Shown: positions 46,461 through 55,668 of the stretch, piece after piece
Numbering within the stretch: the stretch's first letter is position 1
Layout of the letters: each line of letters starts with the position of its first letter
Source: Paenibacillus polymyxa
Lineage (GTDB): Bacteria > Bacillota > Bacilli > Paenibacillales > Paenibacillaceae
Length of the DNA: 64,000 bases
Reading direction: 5' to 3'
Assembly (NCBI RefSeq): GCF_001719045.1
Contig: NZ_CP015423.1
Span: 1-64,000, forward strand
Position numbers and translations under genes: made by a program
The notes under the pieces: model-generated
What the model saw: the letters and a program-made list of their open reading frames with translations, nothing else
Told to the model about the DNA's origin: nothing
The model's database searches: none

Positions 46461-48695
46461 ATGGCTAGTCTACAAGTTAACCAAAAGGAACGGACATTTC
46501 ACTTAACGAACAAATACTGCAGTTATCTTTTCCGTGTCATGGAGAACGGGCAATTGGAGCATTTATATTACGGCAAAAAAATAGAGTACCTGGGTCAATA
46601 TGACCGTTTTATCGAGCGAAGCTACCGTCCCGTGTCTGTCGGTGAGTTTGATAGTGACTTGGTGACATCGTTGGAAAGTATTAAGCAGGAATTTCCTTCT
46701 GCGGGAAGTGGAGACTTTCGAGAGCCGGCAATTGAGATCATACAGGAGGACGGATCTCATATAATGGAGTTCACTTATGATCGTTACGAGGTAATCGCTG
46801 AGAAGCCTAAAATCCCCCATCTTCCAGCTACGTTTTGTAAGGAAGCACATGAAGCAGAGACACTCCTCATCACGCTGACCGATTCTCTTACAGGAGCGGT
46901 GGCCGTGCTTGCTTACACCATCTTCAGCGAACTGCCCGTGATCACGAGATCCGTATCCATAACGAATTCCGGGAATAATCCCCTGAGAGTCAACCGTCTA
47001 ATGAGCCTGAGTCTTGATCTCCCTGACTCCGAATATGAAATTATTCATTTATCAGGGGCTTGGGGTAGGGAACGTCATGTGGAGCGTACACCATTGAGAC
47101 CTGGGCTACAGTCGATTGGGAGCACACGAGGAATTAGTAGTCATGTTCACAACCCATTTCTGGCGCTTGCCAAACCTGGATCACAGGAACACCAAGGAGA
47201 AGTGTATGCGGTTAATCTCGTTTACAGCGGGAACTTTCTTGCTCAGGCGGAAGTGGACAGCTATTCAACTACCCGATTGATGATCGGCATTCATCCTGAC
47301 AAATTCTGCTGGACCCTGAAGCCAGGAGAATGTTTTTATTCGCCTGAAGCAGTTCTGGTCTATTCTGAGAGCGGTTTAAATGGCATGAGCCAAGCATACC
47401 ATAGCCTGTACAATAAACACTTAATTCGCAGCAGTTGGACCGAGCGGGAACGACCTGTATTGATCAATAACTGGGAGGGGACCTATTTTGATTTTACTGA
47501 GCAGAAAATAGTTGATATGGCAAAAAAAGCAGGTGAACTGGGGATTGAACTCTTTGTCTTGGATGACGGATGGTTCGGTCGAAGAAACAATGATACCTCT
47601 TCCCTCGGTGACTGGTTTGAAAATCCTGAAAAGCTACCGAACGGGATCTCGAATTTGGCAAAGAAGATCAATGCGCTCGGGATGAAATTCGGTCTTTGGT
47701 TCGAGCCGGAAATGGTTAACTCCGACTCTCATATTATGAGGGAGCATCCAGACTGGGTTGTGGGAACACCCGGCCGTCAACGCAAGCATGGACGCCATCA
47801 ATATGTTCTTGATTATTCCCAACCGCCTGTTGTGGATTACCTGTTTAAGTTAATGGATGACGTGCTCTCTTCTGCTCGGATCGAATACGTAAAATGGGAT
47901 ATGAATCGCTGTATTTCAGAAGCCTATTCGTTATCTCTGGGCAAGGAAAGACAGGGCGAATTTTTTCACCGCTATGTCTTGGGTGTATATGCTTTATATG
48001 AGAAGCTGATTACCGAACACCCTGAGATTTTGTTTGAGTCCTGTGCTTCCGGTGGAGGACGGTTTGATCCAGGGATGCTTTATTATGCTCCGCAAACATG
48101 GACAAGCGACGATAGTGAGGCTATAGAACGTCTGAAGATTCAGTATGGCACTTCCATGGCCTATCCGCTTAGCAGCATGGGTGCTCATGTGTCAACCATC
48201 CCGAACCACCAGATAGGCAGAACCACACCGCTGCAAACCAGATCCAATGTCGCCTACTTTGGTATATTCGGTTATGAACTTGACCCATTGGCTTTGTCCG
48301 AAGAAGAGTGCAATGTAATTAAAAAACAAATACAAGTGTATAAACGTTACCGACGATTAATTACACAGGGAACCTTTTACCGTCTGCTAAGTCCCTTTGA
48401 AAAAAATGAGACTGCCTGGATGGTCATTGATGCAGAATGTGAGCATGCTCTCGTCGGTTGGTACCAGGTGCTCTCGCGTCCGAATCAAGCTTATTTACGA
48501 CTAAAGCTAGTCGGGCTGAACGAAATGGCAGTATATTTTGTGGAAGAGCTGGGCCAACGTTTTACCGGCAGCGAGTTAATGAACATTGGACTTATACTCA
48601 CCCCGCCTCATAAGGCGGGACAGGATTTTAATATTGCGGAGAAATACGATTTCTCATCTCAATTATTTACTTTAACAAAAGAGATTTCCTCATGA
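46461..48695 (+). CDS. Alpha-galactosidase, GH36
   Basis: About 744 aa; ATG 46461 is 8 nt after GAAAGGGG (nearby ATG 46455 is too close). Hydrolyses terminal alpha-1,6-galactose from melibiose or raffinose. N-terminal beta-sandwich, then a TIM barrel: LFVLDDGWFGRRNNDTSSLG, GMKFGLWFEPEMVNSDS, YVKWDMNRCISEA (nucleophile Asp, ~residue 478), FESCASGGGRFDPGMLYY, and TWTSDDSEAIERLKIQYG (acid/base Asp region, ~548). Family length is 720-750. Divergent from its likely AraC activator; no transporter adjoins. Confidence 0.93.
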   Translation: MASLQVNQKERTFHLTNKYCSYLFRVMENGQLEHLYYGKKIEYLGQYDRFIERSYRPVSVGEFDSDLVTSLESIKQEFPSAGSGDFREPAIEIIQEDGSHIMEFTYDRYEVIAEKPKIPHLPATFCKEAHEAETLLITLTDSLTGAVAVLAYTIFSELPVITRSVSITNSGNNPLRVNRLMSLSLDLPDSEYEIIHLSGAWGRERHVERTPLRPGLQSIGSTRGISSHVHNPFLALAKPGSQEHQGEVYAVNLVYSGNFLAQAEVDSYSTTRLMIGIHPDKFCWTLKPGECFYSPEAVLVYSESGLNGMSQAYHSLYNKHLIRSSWTERERPVLINNWEGTYFDFTEQKIVDMAKKAGELGIELFVLDDGWFGRRNNDTSSLGDWFENPEKLPNGISNLAKKINALGMKFGLWFEPEMVNSDSHIMREHPDWVVGTPGRQRKHGRHQYVLDYSQPPVVDYLFKLMDDVLSSARIEYVKWDMNRCISEAYSLSLGKERQGEFFHRYVLGVYALYEKLITEHPEILFESCASGGGRFDPGMLYYAPQTWTSDDSEAIERLKIQYGTSMAYPLSSMGAHVSTIPNHQIGRTTPLQTRSNVAYFGIFGYELDPLALSEEECNVIKKQIQVYKRYRRLITQGTFYRLLSPFEKNETAWMVIDAECEHALVGWYQVLSRPNQAYLRLKLVGLNEMAVYFVEELGQRFTGSELMNIGLILTPPHKAGQDFNIAEKYDFSSQLFTLTKEISS

Positions 48696-48719
48696 TTGGA
48701 TTATGACTTGAAGAATTAG

Positions 48720-48958
48720 ATCAAAGACCCGTTCTTTTCTCCAGTGCAGGGACCTTATGGAGTCGAATTGGCTCAGATTGCAGTCGAAGGAAGCAGCACC
48801 TATCGAATCCGAGATGCTATTGACTATATTGTCGGAATTGGGACCAGTCTTTTCGGAACGAAGATCTTGCAGACACCGCCAGCATGAGTGTTTCTTCGTT
48901 CCATCGGCATTTTAAAGAGGTAACCGCCATGAGCCCAATTCAGTTTCTTCATCAATAG
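48720..48958 (+). pseudogene. C-terminal scrap of an AraC-family (AraC_N/cupin_6-type) regulator
   Basis: Frames give [27 protein letters not shown], then [32 protein letters not shown] before a TAG. The second part is one helix-turn-helix of an AraC protein ([28 protein letters not shown]). A deletion and a frameshift lie between the parts. Nothing upstream remains. Confidence 0.65.
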
Positions 48959-48976
48959 ACATATTAGTTAAAACAT

Positions 48977-50002
48977 TCAATTATCATTTAGAAATTTAGG
49001 GGTTGAACACAGTGAAAGTGGATCAGGGCCAAATACAAGATTGGCGGACTGCTTGGCATCCTCGATGACCTTCATGACCTTTTCACTATGTTCAAGCATA
49101 TCCGAAACTTTTTCCAAATCGTTTTCTCGGATGATACGGTCAAATTCAACGAATTCGTCATACATTCGATGCGAATGATCTTTTAGATCCACCCGAATTG
49201 GCATTTCCTTATTCGCAGTGTAATCAAAGCAGTCGCATATATTAGCTGAACTTGCCATGTGTATATAGCCCTTATTGCCTTGAATGTTCACGGCATTGGG
49301 GGCCGTACTATCTTTTGAACCGATGCAGACACACTTGAAATCACCGTAATCAAGCAGCAGCATACCTGAAGTATCAATTCCACGCTCCATGTTCGCCCAA
49401 TACTCCACTTTCTTAGGGCTCCCGAAGAATCCAACAACAAAATGAATATTATATAAATTAATATCCATCAAGGCTCCACCAGACATTTCTGGATTAAACG
49501 CAGGCTGGATTATTCCCGCTTTGAAAGCTTCATACCGAGATGAGTATTGAGAATAGTTGCATTCAACGATTTTGATCTCACCAAGTTTAGATAGATACTC
49601 CTTCATGGACAAATAATTTTTCAAATATTGATTTGTTATGGCTTCCACCAATATCAGTTTTCTTTGCTGAGCAATTTCTTTTAGCTCTAGGAATTCTTGC
49701 AAATTGGAAGTAAACGGCTTCTCACAAATGACATGTTTGCCACTCAATAATGCTTCTTTGGCATATGAATAATGAAGATGATTAGGCAGCCCGATATAAA
49801 CTGTATCCACTTCACGATTCATCAGCATCTCGCTGTAATCCGAATAAATCTGAGAGATTCCATATCTATGTTGCCAATCCAGTAATTTTTCCTCATGACT
49901 AGGTCTAGAACAAATTGCCTTTAATAAAATAGTCGGGATATCCTGAATAAAGCTCAATAGATCCCCTACGATCATCCCTGCTCCGACAATTCCCAACTTC
50001 AT
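48977..50002 (-). CDS. Gfo/Idh/MocA-family oxidoreductase
   Basis: 341 aa. MKLGIVGAGMIVGDLLSFIQ (nucleotide loop), VYIGLPNHLHYSYAKEALLS, GKHVICEKPFTSNLQEFLEL (EKP) and GGALMDINLYNIHFVVGFFG. The group resembles scyllo-inositol or dehydroglucose-type enzymes in Firmicutes. It lies 1 bp after the partner at 50004-51023, an evident two-gene operon. Confidence 0.85.
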   Translation of the reverse strand: MKLGIVGAGMIVGDLLSFIQDIPTILLKAICSRPSHEEKLLDWQHRYGISQIYSDYSEMLMNREVDTVYIGLPNHLHYSYAKEALLSGKHVICEKPFTSNLQEFLELKEIAQQRKLILVEAITNQYLKNYLSMKEYLSKLGEIKIVECNYSQYSSRYEAFKAGIIQPAFNPEMSGGALMDINLYNIHFVVGFFGSPKKVEYWANMERGIDTSGMLLLDYGDFKCVCIGSKDSTAPNAVNIQGNKGYIHMASSANICDCFDYTANKEMPIRVDLKDHSHRMYDEFVEFDRIIRENDLEKVSDMLEHSEKVMKVIEDAKQSANLVFGPDPLSLCSTPKFLNDN

Positions 50003-50003
50003 T

Positions 50004-51023
50004 TTAGTTGCACTCCTCTATACCTTTTTCAAGTATTTCCATACAAATTATCGTCTCTTCGTCTTTAATCACTTTTTCTTTACCAAGTACGATCGACTGA
50101 TAGATATCGTCATATACTCGAGCATAATCACCCTTTTCAGAAACGACTTTTTCTTCATGATACTCGCCTTTATCATCAAGATATGTTAAGATGCCGTAAT
50201 GCTCGGGCTGGTCTATGCCGAAATCGGAGTGTCCCTTAGGCAGATAGTATAATTTCAGATGCTCCTCCTGGCGATCCTTCGTTTGCTTTATAAAAACGCC
50301 TTTTTTGCCGTGTACGACAAAACCCGGCCGCTCTTTTAAGCGAAAAAAGCTGGATTTGATGGATACCTTGAGCGAGGGATAATAAAAATCCAGATCAAAG
50401 TAATCATTCATTCTCCCAGTACCCAGCAATTGACGAACATCATAATGGATTGTGTCCGGCTTCCCAAAATAGGAAAGAACCTGGTCAATGGTATGAACGC
50501 CATGTCCATATAGGTAACTGTTATATCTGGAAAAATGAGAAGTGGAGTTCGGGATCTCAGGGCGATAATAATCGTAATGCATCTCCACCTCCAGTAAATC
50601 TCCAAGCTTTCCTGATTCAATAACCTTCTGGCTAGTGAGGAAATCCGAATCGTAACGTCTATTCTGATAGCATTGTATAACCAAATTTTTCTCTTTAGCA
50701 TATTGGAAGATCGACACGGCTTCTTCTTTGGTTAACATAAAAGGTTTCTCAACAAGTACATTTTTCCCGTGGTCTAGCGCCATTTTCGCATAAGAGTAGT
50801 GGGATTCTACAGGTGTACAGATAACAATCAACTGAATCTCCTTATCGTTCATTAAAGATTCTATATTATCTGTATACAGCACTTCGGGGATTTTTTTCCA
50901 CTCCCTTTTATCTAGATTACGGGCATATATCGTCTTCACTTTCAATTCAGCTCTGTTCAATGAAAAAGGAAGATGATAACGGTTCGTGCTTTTCCCATTT
51001 CCAATATAACCGATGGTAAGCAT
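50004..51023 (-). CDS. Gfo/Idh/MocA-family oxidoreductase
   Basis: 339 aa. LTIGYIGNGKSTNRYHLPFS, VEKPFMLTKEEAVSIFQYAK (EKP), SRYNSYLYGHGVHTIDQVLS (H..D). The YhhX/YdgJ-like N-terminus (GNGKSTNRYHLPF) marks a distinct subgroup. First gene of the operon and divergent from the RpiR regulator at 51206. Its gap to the regulator contains the palindrome at 51130-51147. Confidence 0.87.
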   Translation of the reverse strand: MLTIGYIGNGKSTNRYHLPFSLNRAELKVKTIYARNLDKREWKKIPEVLYTDNIESLMNDKEIQLIVICTPVESHYSYAKMALDHGKNVLVEKPFMLTKEEAVSIFQYAKEKNLVIQCYQNRRYDSDFLTSQKVIESGKLGDLLEVEMHYDYYRPEIPNSTSHFSRYNSYLYGHGVHTIDQVLSYFGKPDTIHYDVRQLLGTGRMNDYFDLDFYYPSLKVSIKSSFFRLKERPGFVVHGKKGVFIKQTKDRQEEHLKLYYLPKGHSDFGIDQPEHYGILTYLDDKGEYHEEKVVSEKGDYARVYDDIYQSIVLGKEKVIKDEETIICMEILEKGIEECN

Positions 51024-51129
51024 ATTATTTCCCCCTTAGGCTCTTTTTCATTTATTATAAAAGAAGAACGTTGATCGTAAAGGATTCGCCACCATAATGG
51101 TACATTCAACCGATTATTTTTAAAAATGG

Positions 51130-51147
51130 TTGTTTATTTTTAAACAA
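51130..51147. promoter_or_regulatory. Palindromic operator between the Gfo pair and RpiR
   Basis: TTGTTTA-TTTT-TAAACAA is a perfect 7-bp inverted repeat in the 182-bp divergent region; an overlapping CAACC...GGTTG pair (51107-51132) extends it. A likely binding site for the RpiR-type protein. Confidence 0.5.
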
Positions 51148-51205
51148 AATGTTTATTTCATATTATTTTTCGAACGTTTTATTCAATTGAGCCGGGGTGA
51201 ACCTG

Positions 51206-52072
51206 TTGAAAATACTAATACAATTATCAGAAATGCAAAACTTTACACCAAACGAAAAAAGCATTGCATCCTATATTTTGCTTCATAAGGAAAGTATCCT
51301 GCACTTAAATATTCAGGAGCTTGCAAAGGCAACGTATACTTCGCATTCCGCAATTAATCGATTAACACATAAACTTGGGCTATCGGGCTTCAAGGAGTTT
51401 ATAATCAAACTTGCTCGGGAGTTTCAGCAGAACACCCAGAACATTTCCAATGTAGACCCCAACTATCCCTTCGGTTATGATGAATCCCCACTTCAAGTGG
51501 CGAAAGAAATTGCAGAATTAATGAAAGAAACGATTGAAAAAAACTTTACATTCATGGATGATGATTCATTGTCGCAAACAGCCCTATTGCTGGATCAAGC
51601 GAAAAGGATCTTTATATATGCGTTGGGCGATTCACAAATCCGTGCGAAAAGTTTCCAAAATAAATTGGTAAAAATAAACAAGTATGTGGTTATAGCTACG
51701 GAGCTGTCTGAATGGGCTTACCATACGGCTAATCTTACGACACAGGACTGCGCTGTGTTTTTAACTTACCACGGAAAGTCGCCGATTTTTTTAAAAGCAG
51801 CACGGCATTTCGCACATGAAAATATCCCTTTTATCATAATTACAGCAACCAATCAAAGTGAATTGGCCAAACTCAGTAATATCTGTATCCGGGTGCCTAA
51901 TGACGAAGTAAAACATGCCAAGATTGGTACATTTTCGTCGCAAATTGCTTTTGACTATGTATTAAATGTGATCTATTCCTGTATCTATAAAATCGACTAC
52001 TTGAAAAACATGCAAACCCTAACACAATCGTTGGAGAATTCGCATCTCAATGACATGATGAATGACGTATAA
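51206..52072 (+). CDS. MurR/RpiR-family transcriptional regulator
   Basis: About 288 aa. TTG 51206 is 8 nt after GGGG and is favoured over GTG 51197, which lacks a site. N-terminal HTH_6 (NFTPNEKSIASYILLHKESI, TYTSHSAINRLTHKLGLSGF) and a C-terminal SIS sugar-phosphate-binding domain (RIFIYALGDSQIRAKSFQNK, CAVFLTYHGKSPIFLKAARH, FIIITATNQSELAKLSNICI). It probably senses a phosphosugar and controls the divergent Gfo pair. Confidence 0.87.
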   Translation: MKILIQLSEMQNFTPNEKSIASYILLHKESILHLNIQELAKATYTSHSAINRLTHKLGLSGFKEFIIKLAREFQQNTQNISNVDPNYPFGYDESPLQVAKEIAELMKETIEKNFTFMDDDSLSQTALLLDQAKRIFIYALGDSQIRAKSFQNKLVKINKYVVIATELSEWAYHTANLTTQDCAVFLTYHGKSPIFLKAARHFAHENIPFIIITATNQSELAKLSNICIRVPNDEVKHAKIGTFSSQIAFDYVLNVIYSCIYKIDYLKNMQTLTQSLENSHLNDMMNDV

Positions 52073-52091
52073 AATAAATATGCACTAAAAC

Positions 52092-52118
52092 AAAAAGTCG
52101 CCAATATGGCGACTTTTT
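52092..52118. terminator. Bidirectional terminator between convergent genes
   Basis: AAAAAGTCGCCA-3 nt-TGGCGACTTTTT, a perfect 12-bp stem with A- and T-runs on opposite sides, between the RpiR stop (52072) and the oxidase stop (52154). Confidence 0.85.
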
Positions 52119-52153
52119 CAGTAAGTATATATATTGTTCTCCTCAGTCAAGGC

Positions 52154-53281
52154 TCAACTTTCATCTATGGCTTTTCGAATATCATAATCATTGATATCGA
52201 TATCTACATTCATTCCAAGTGCCAACTTTGCCAGCTGATTTCCAATAAAGGGGCCCATGGTCAACCCGGATGCTCCAAGCCCATTTGCCGCTATAAGACC
52301 ATCCCAGCCTGGAACAGCTCCGATCACCGGTAGAAAACCGGGTGTAAAAGGACGGAAACCAACTCTTACCTCCTGAAAAGTGCTGTTTGCTAAATCAGGG
52401 GCCAATTCTAAACCTTTATCCAGAATTTCCTGCATCCCCCCTGCTGTTACTCTCGTATCGTAACCTTCGATTTCATTTTCGTGAGTCGCCCCTATTACGA
52501 TCTTCTGTTTATCAAAAGCCAGCAGATATTGATCAGAAGGCGGTATGACTACAGGCCAAGTGCCTGTGTCTTGCCTATTAGGAACCTGCAAATGCATAAT
52601 TTGTGCTTTTTGATAACTAACCTTAAAATGAATGCCCAAAGGCAACAGTAGTTGATTTGCCCATGCACCTGCACAAACAATGACCTTGTCAGACGAGAAG
52701 CTTTGTGCACCGACCACTACTCCCGTTACATGGTCGGACTCATATTGAAGCGTAGCATTTCCTTGTATAAGGACCGCCCCGTTTTTTTGTGCTGATCGGA
52801 CCAACGCATCCCGCAGCGCACGCCCATCTATTCGGGCGGCACCGCTAATATGAACAGAATGATAACCTTCTACTAACAAAGGAAACCGTTCATGGGTTTC
52901 TTTTTCATTTAGCCGGGTAATTTCACCGATTTCCGGTGCATCCGCTTGTCGTAAGTGTGCCCGCGTCTCCATTTTTTTGATTTTCTCCAAATCATCATGA
53001 ATACTGAGAGCCCCCACTTGAGCATAGCCAGTTTCTGTTTCTCCCTCGCTTTTGAGTTCTTCAATCAACCCAGGGTAAAAACGTGCTCCCGCTTTGGCTA
53101 GCTGGTACCAAGCCTGATTGCGTCGCTGTGATAGCCAGGGACAGATAATGCCAGCAGCGGCATCAGTAGCCTGTCCTTTATCTTTACGATCTACAATAAT
53201 GACATTAGCACCCATTTTTGCTAGATGGTATGCTGTCGATGCCCCCAGAATTCCTGATCCGATTACGATGACCTTCTTCAT
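52154..53281 (-). CDS. FAD-dependent amine/glycine oxidase-like protein (DadA/ThiO family)
   Basis: 375 aa. KKVIVIGSGILGASTAYHLA is the FAD Rossmann loop; VIVDRKDKGQATDAAAGIIC follows; VIVCAGAWANQLLLPLG is the second flavin contact (ATG/AGAW), and NGLGASGLTMGPFIGNQLAK the C-terminal flavin motif. Domain order is that of D-amino-acid dehydrogenases and glycine oxidase; it is close to B. subtilis YurR-type proteins. Oxidises an amino acid or sarcosine-like amine (inference). Single gene; no thiamin genes adjoin, so ThiO function is less likely. Confidence 0.85.
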   Translation of the reverse strand: MKKVIVIGSGILGASTAYHLAKMGANVIIVDRKDKGQATDAAAGIICPWLSQRRNQAWYQLAKAGARFYPGLIEELKSEGETETGYAQVGALSIHDDLEKIKKMETRAHLRQADAPEIGEITRLNEKETHERFPLLVEGYHSVHISGAARIDGRALRDALVRSAQKNGAVLIQGNATLQYESDHVTGVVVGAQSFSSDKVIVCAGAWANQLLLPLGIHFKVSYQKAQIMHLQVPNRQDTGTWPVVIPPSDQYLLAFDKQKIVIGATHENEIEGYDTRVTAGGMQEILDKGLELAPDLANSTFQEVRVGFRPFTPGFLPVIGAVPGWDGLIAANGLGASGLTMGPFIGNQLAKLALGMNVDIDINDYDIRKAIDES

Positions 53282-53430
53282 GATTACATCCCTTTCCTAC
53301 ATCACTGTATCCATTATAGCGAATAGTGCATGAATGCATAAAGTTTGAAATTAATATTTTAAATCCTTATAAAGTTCTTAGAATTGATCTTTAAAGTAGT
53401 TGTCAGAACAAATGAAAAGGATGAACTGAT

Positions 53431-54138
53431 ATGGATAACATTATTTTACAGACTAAAAATCTCTGCAAAACCTTCGGACGACAACAGGCGGTGAACAACG
53501 TCACACTGTCTATTCAGGAGAATTCCGTCTATGGACTACTTGGCCCAAATGGGGCTGGAAAATCAACCACCTTGAAAATGTTAACCGGTATGCTACGCCC
53601 GACATCCGGTGAGATTTTATTTCAAGGAAAACCCTGGTCCCGAAAAGATCTTGCTCAGATCGGCGCACTGATCGAATCCCCTCCACTCTATGAGAATTTG
53701 ACAGCTAGAGAGAACCTCAAAGTTCGTACAACGTTGCTCGGATTGCCTGATTCGCAGATTGATGAAGTGCTGAACATGGTTGATTTGACCCATACCGGGA
53801 AAAAGCGCTCGGGCCAGTTCTCGATGGGTATGAAACAGCGGCTGGGCATTGCCATTGCTCTCCTCAATCATCCCAAGCTATTGATCTTAGATGAGCCAAC
53901 CAACGGACTAGACCCCATTGGTATTCAGGAGCAACGCGAGTTGATTCGCTCCTTCCCGAAGCAAGGAATTACCGTAATTCTTTCCAGCCATATTTTATCT
54001 GAAGTCGAACAAATCGTTGACCATGTCGGTATCATTGCCGGCGGCGTATTAGCTTATCAAGAGGCGGTCACTCCAGGACAAAACCTGGAATCGTTGTTCA
54101 TGCAGATTGCACAGGAATACCGAAAAGGGGATGAGTAG
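53431..54138 (+). CDS. Lantibiotic-immunity/bacitracin-type ABC transporter ATP-binding protein (LanF/BcrA-like)
   Basis: 235 aa. Walker A GPNGAGKST (residues 38-46), signature FSMGMKQRLGIAIALL (the SxGMKQR variant of LanF/BcrA subunits), Walker B LLILDEPTNGLDP, H-loop SSHILSEVEQ. It heads five overlapping or adjacent genes: ATPase, two permeases, response regulator, kinase. It powers removal of a membrane-active peptide. The next gene starts inside the stop region (GGATGAGTAGGATG). Confidence 0.9.
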   Translation: MDNIILQTKNLCKTFGRQQAVNNVTLSIQENSVYGLLGPNGAGKSTTLKMLTGMLRPTSGEILFQGKPWSRKDLAQIGALIESPPLYENLTARENLKVRTTLLGLPDSQIDEVLNMVDLTHTGKKRSGQFSMGMKQRLGIAIALLNHPKLLILDEPTNGLDPIGIQEQRELIRSFPKQGITVILSSHILSEVEQIVDHVGIIAGGVLAYQEAVTPGQNLESLFMQIAQEYRKGDE

Positions 54139-54139
54139 G

Positions 54140-54871
54140 ATGCAGCAATATATAGCCGCCGAACATCTAAAATTAAAGCATACCTTCACAAAAAGGTTGG
54201 TCTGGCTTGCCCCCATCGCTACTCTTCTTCTGTGTACCGTACTCATGGGGGGACGTATGCTCCAAAGCGCCAGCTACAATTGGTGGTATTTCATGCTGCT
54301 GCCAGGTGCCCTCACCTTAATGTGCTCAGGAGTGATCCAAAAGGATGGCAAGAAGCTGAAATACCGTGCTGTCCTCGGCATGGCTGTAGATTTGGCTCAG
54401 GTATGGTACGGTAAAATCGGGGTTTGCGTAAGACTCTTAATAGTTTCCTTTATTGTCCTATTTATAGGGATAACTCTTGGCGGATTCGTATTCTCAACTT
54501 CTGTAACACTAGCAGGAAGCGTTGCTGCAACTCTAATCCTCTTCATCACCTTTTTGTGGCAAGTTCCACTTTGCCTGTTCCTGACGGACCGAATAGGCAT
54601 GTTTGCCACTCTAATTATTAACATGCTGGGCAACGTATCTTGCACCATTTTGTTCGCTACGTCCTCTGTGTGGTGGGCGGTCCCTTATGCTATTCCAGCC
54701 CGATTAATGTGCGCCGTCATTAAAGTGCTACCTAATGGGCTTACCGTTCCTTCAGGAGATCCGCTTTTGGATAAAGGCGTGATTGTGCCCGGCCTAGTGA
54801 TCACAATCTGCCTGTTTATAATTCTGTCGATACTGACGGCGATGTCCTTCCGCAAGCGGGAGGCTAAATAA
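54140..54871 (+). CDS. LanE-like ABC-2 permease
   Basis: 243 aa; ATG 54140, one base after the LanF stop. MQQYIAAEHLKLKHTFTKRL opens as in LanE/MutE immunity permeases. Six hydrophobic segments can be drawn, the first LVWLAPIATLLLCTVLMGG. It forms the membrane channel with the following LanG. No lanthipeptide gene is near, so it is probably a stand-alone resistance module. Confidence 0.85.
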   Translation: MQQYIAAEHLKLKHTFTKRLVWLAPIATLLLCTVLMGGRMLQSASYNWWYFMLLPGALTLMCSGVIQKDGKKLKYRAVLGMAVDLAQVWYGKIGVCVRLLIVSFIVLFIGITLGGFVFSTSVTLAGSVAATLILFITFLWQVPLCLFLTDRIGMFATLIINMLGNVSCTILFATSSVWWAVPYAIPARLMCAVIKVLPNGLTVPSGDPLLDKGVIVPGLVITICLFIILSILTAMSFRKREAK

Positions 54872-54872
54872 G

Positions 54873-55631
54873 ATGATTTCTTTTTTCCGCTATCTGAAAT
54901 CCGATGTGCTTAAACTTAGAAGGCAGCCCTTACTGCTTGTGCAGCTGTTTGTGCCGCTTTTAGGCATAGCAATCTTTCTAGCCTACTATTCCTTTACTCC
55001 GTATTCACCGATTTCAAAGGTGGACGGCTATTTACAGGTCCTAGCCGTGGTTCTTCCTACCATGATTGGTATTGTCTGCTCCATTGCTGTTGAGCAGGAG
55101 GCAGTCGCTGGCAATTTCCAGCAGCTATTGATCTCGCCAGTGAAACTGCTACCTTTCCTGAGCAAGCTCAGCCTGCTCCTGATTTTGGGATTTGGCAGTG
55201 TGCTGCTTGCCTCCGGAGGCTTTGGGGCTGGCTATATATATCTTATGAGAGAGTCACCGTATGGCTTGAAGTTTTATGTGTTGGCTGCCTGCATTCTGTT
55301 TATGTCCAGTGTATTCCTCTATTTTCTGCATTTTTTCATTAGTTTGCGGTTCGGCAAGGGAGCTTCCATCGGTCTAGGCATTATGGAGAGTCTATTGTCC
55401 GCTTTGCTTCTTACAGGGCTGGGTGATCATAATTGGATATTCATCCCCTCTGCTTGGGCTGCCCGGTTCATCACGATCTGGGTGCAATACGATATAAACT
55501 CAGCAGTATCTATTCCTGAAGCTATACGGCTTGATTCGGGAGTCAGCTATTGCGTAGTAGGGACCGTGGTCATCATGGTATTATTAGGATTATGGATTTG
55601 TCGTTGGGAAGGACACAATTCGTCGGAATAA
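54873..55631 (+). CDS. LanG-like ABC-2 permease
   Basis: 252 aa; start one base after the LanE stop. MISFFRYLKSDVLKLRRQPL, LLVQLFVPLLGIAIFLAYYS, EQEAVAGNFQQLLISPVKLL (the conserved cytoplasmic coupling loop) and several further helices. LanG is the second permease of lantibiotic immunity exporters (LanFEG) such as SpaFEG and NisFEG. Confidence 0.85.
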   Translation: MISFFRYLKSDVLKLRRQPLLLVQLFVPLLGIAIFLAYYSFTPYSPISKVDGYLQVLAVVLPTMIGIVCSIAVEQEAVAGNFQQLLISPVKLLPFLSKLSLLLILGFGSVLLASGGFGAGYIYLMRESPYGLKFYVLAACILFMSSVFLYFLHFFISLRFGKGASIGLGIMESLLSALLLTGLGDHNWIFIPSAWAARFITIWVQYDINSAVSIPEAIRLDSGVSYCVVGTVVIMVLLGLWICRWEGHNSSE

Positions 55632-55668
55632 AGACCAGAGTAAAGAAAGCAAGGGAAGTGAATTAAGC

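Noticed and set aside
53431..55631. BceAB-type bacitracin transporter
   Set aside because: BceB permeases are ~650 aa with ten helices and a large extracellular domain; here there are two ~250-aa permeases, the LanFEG arrangement.
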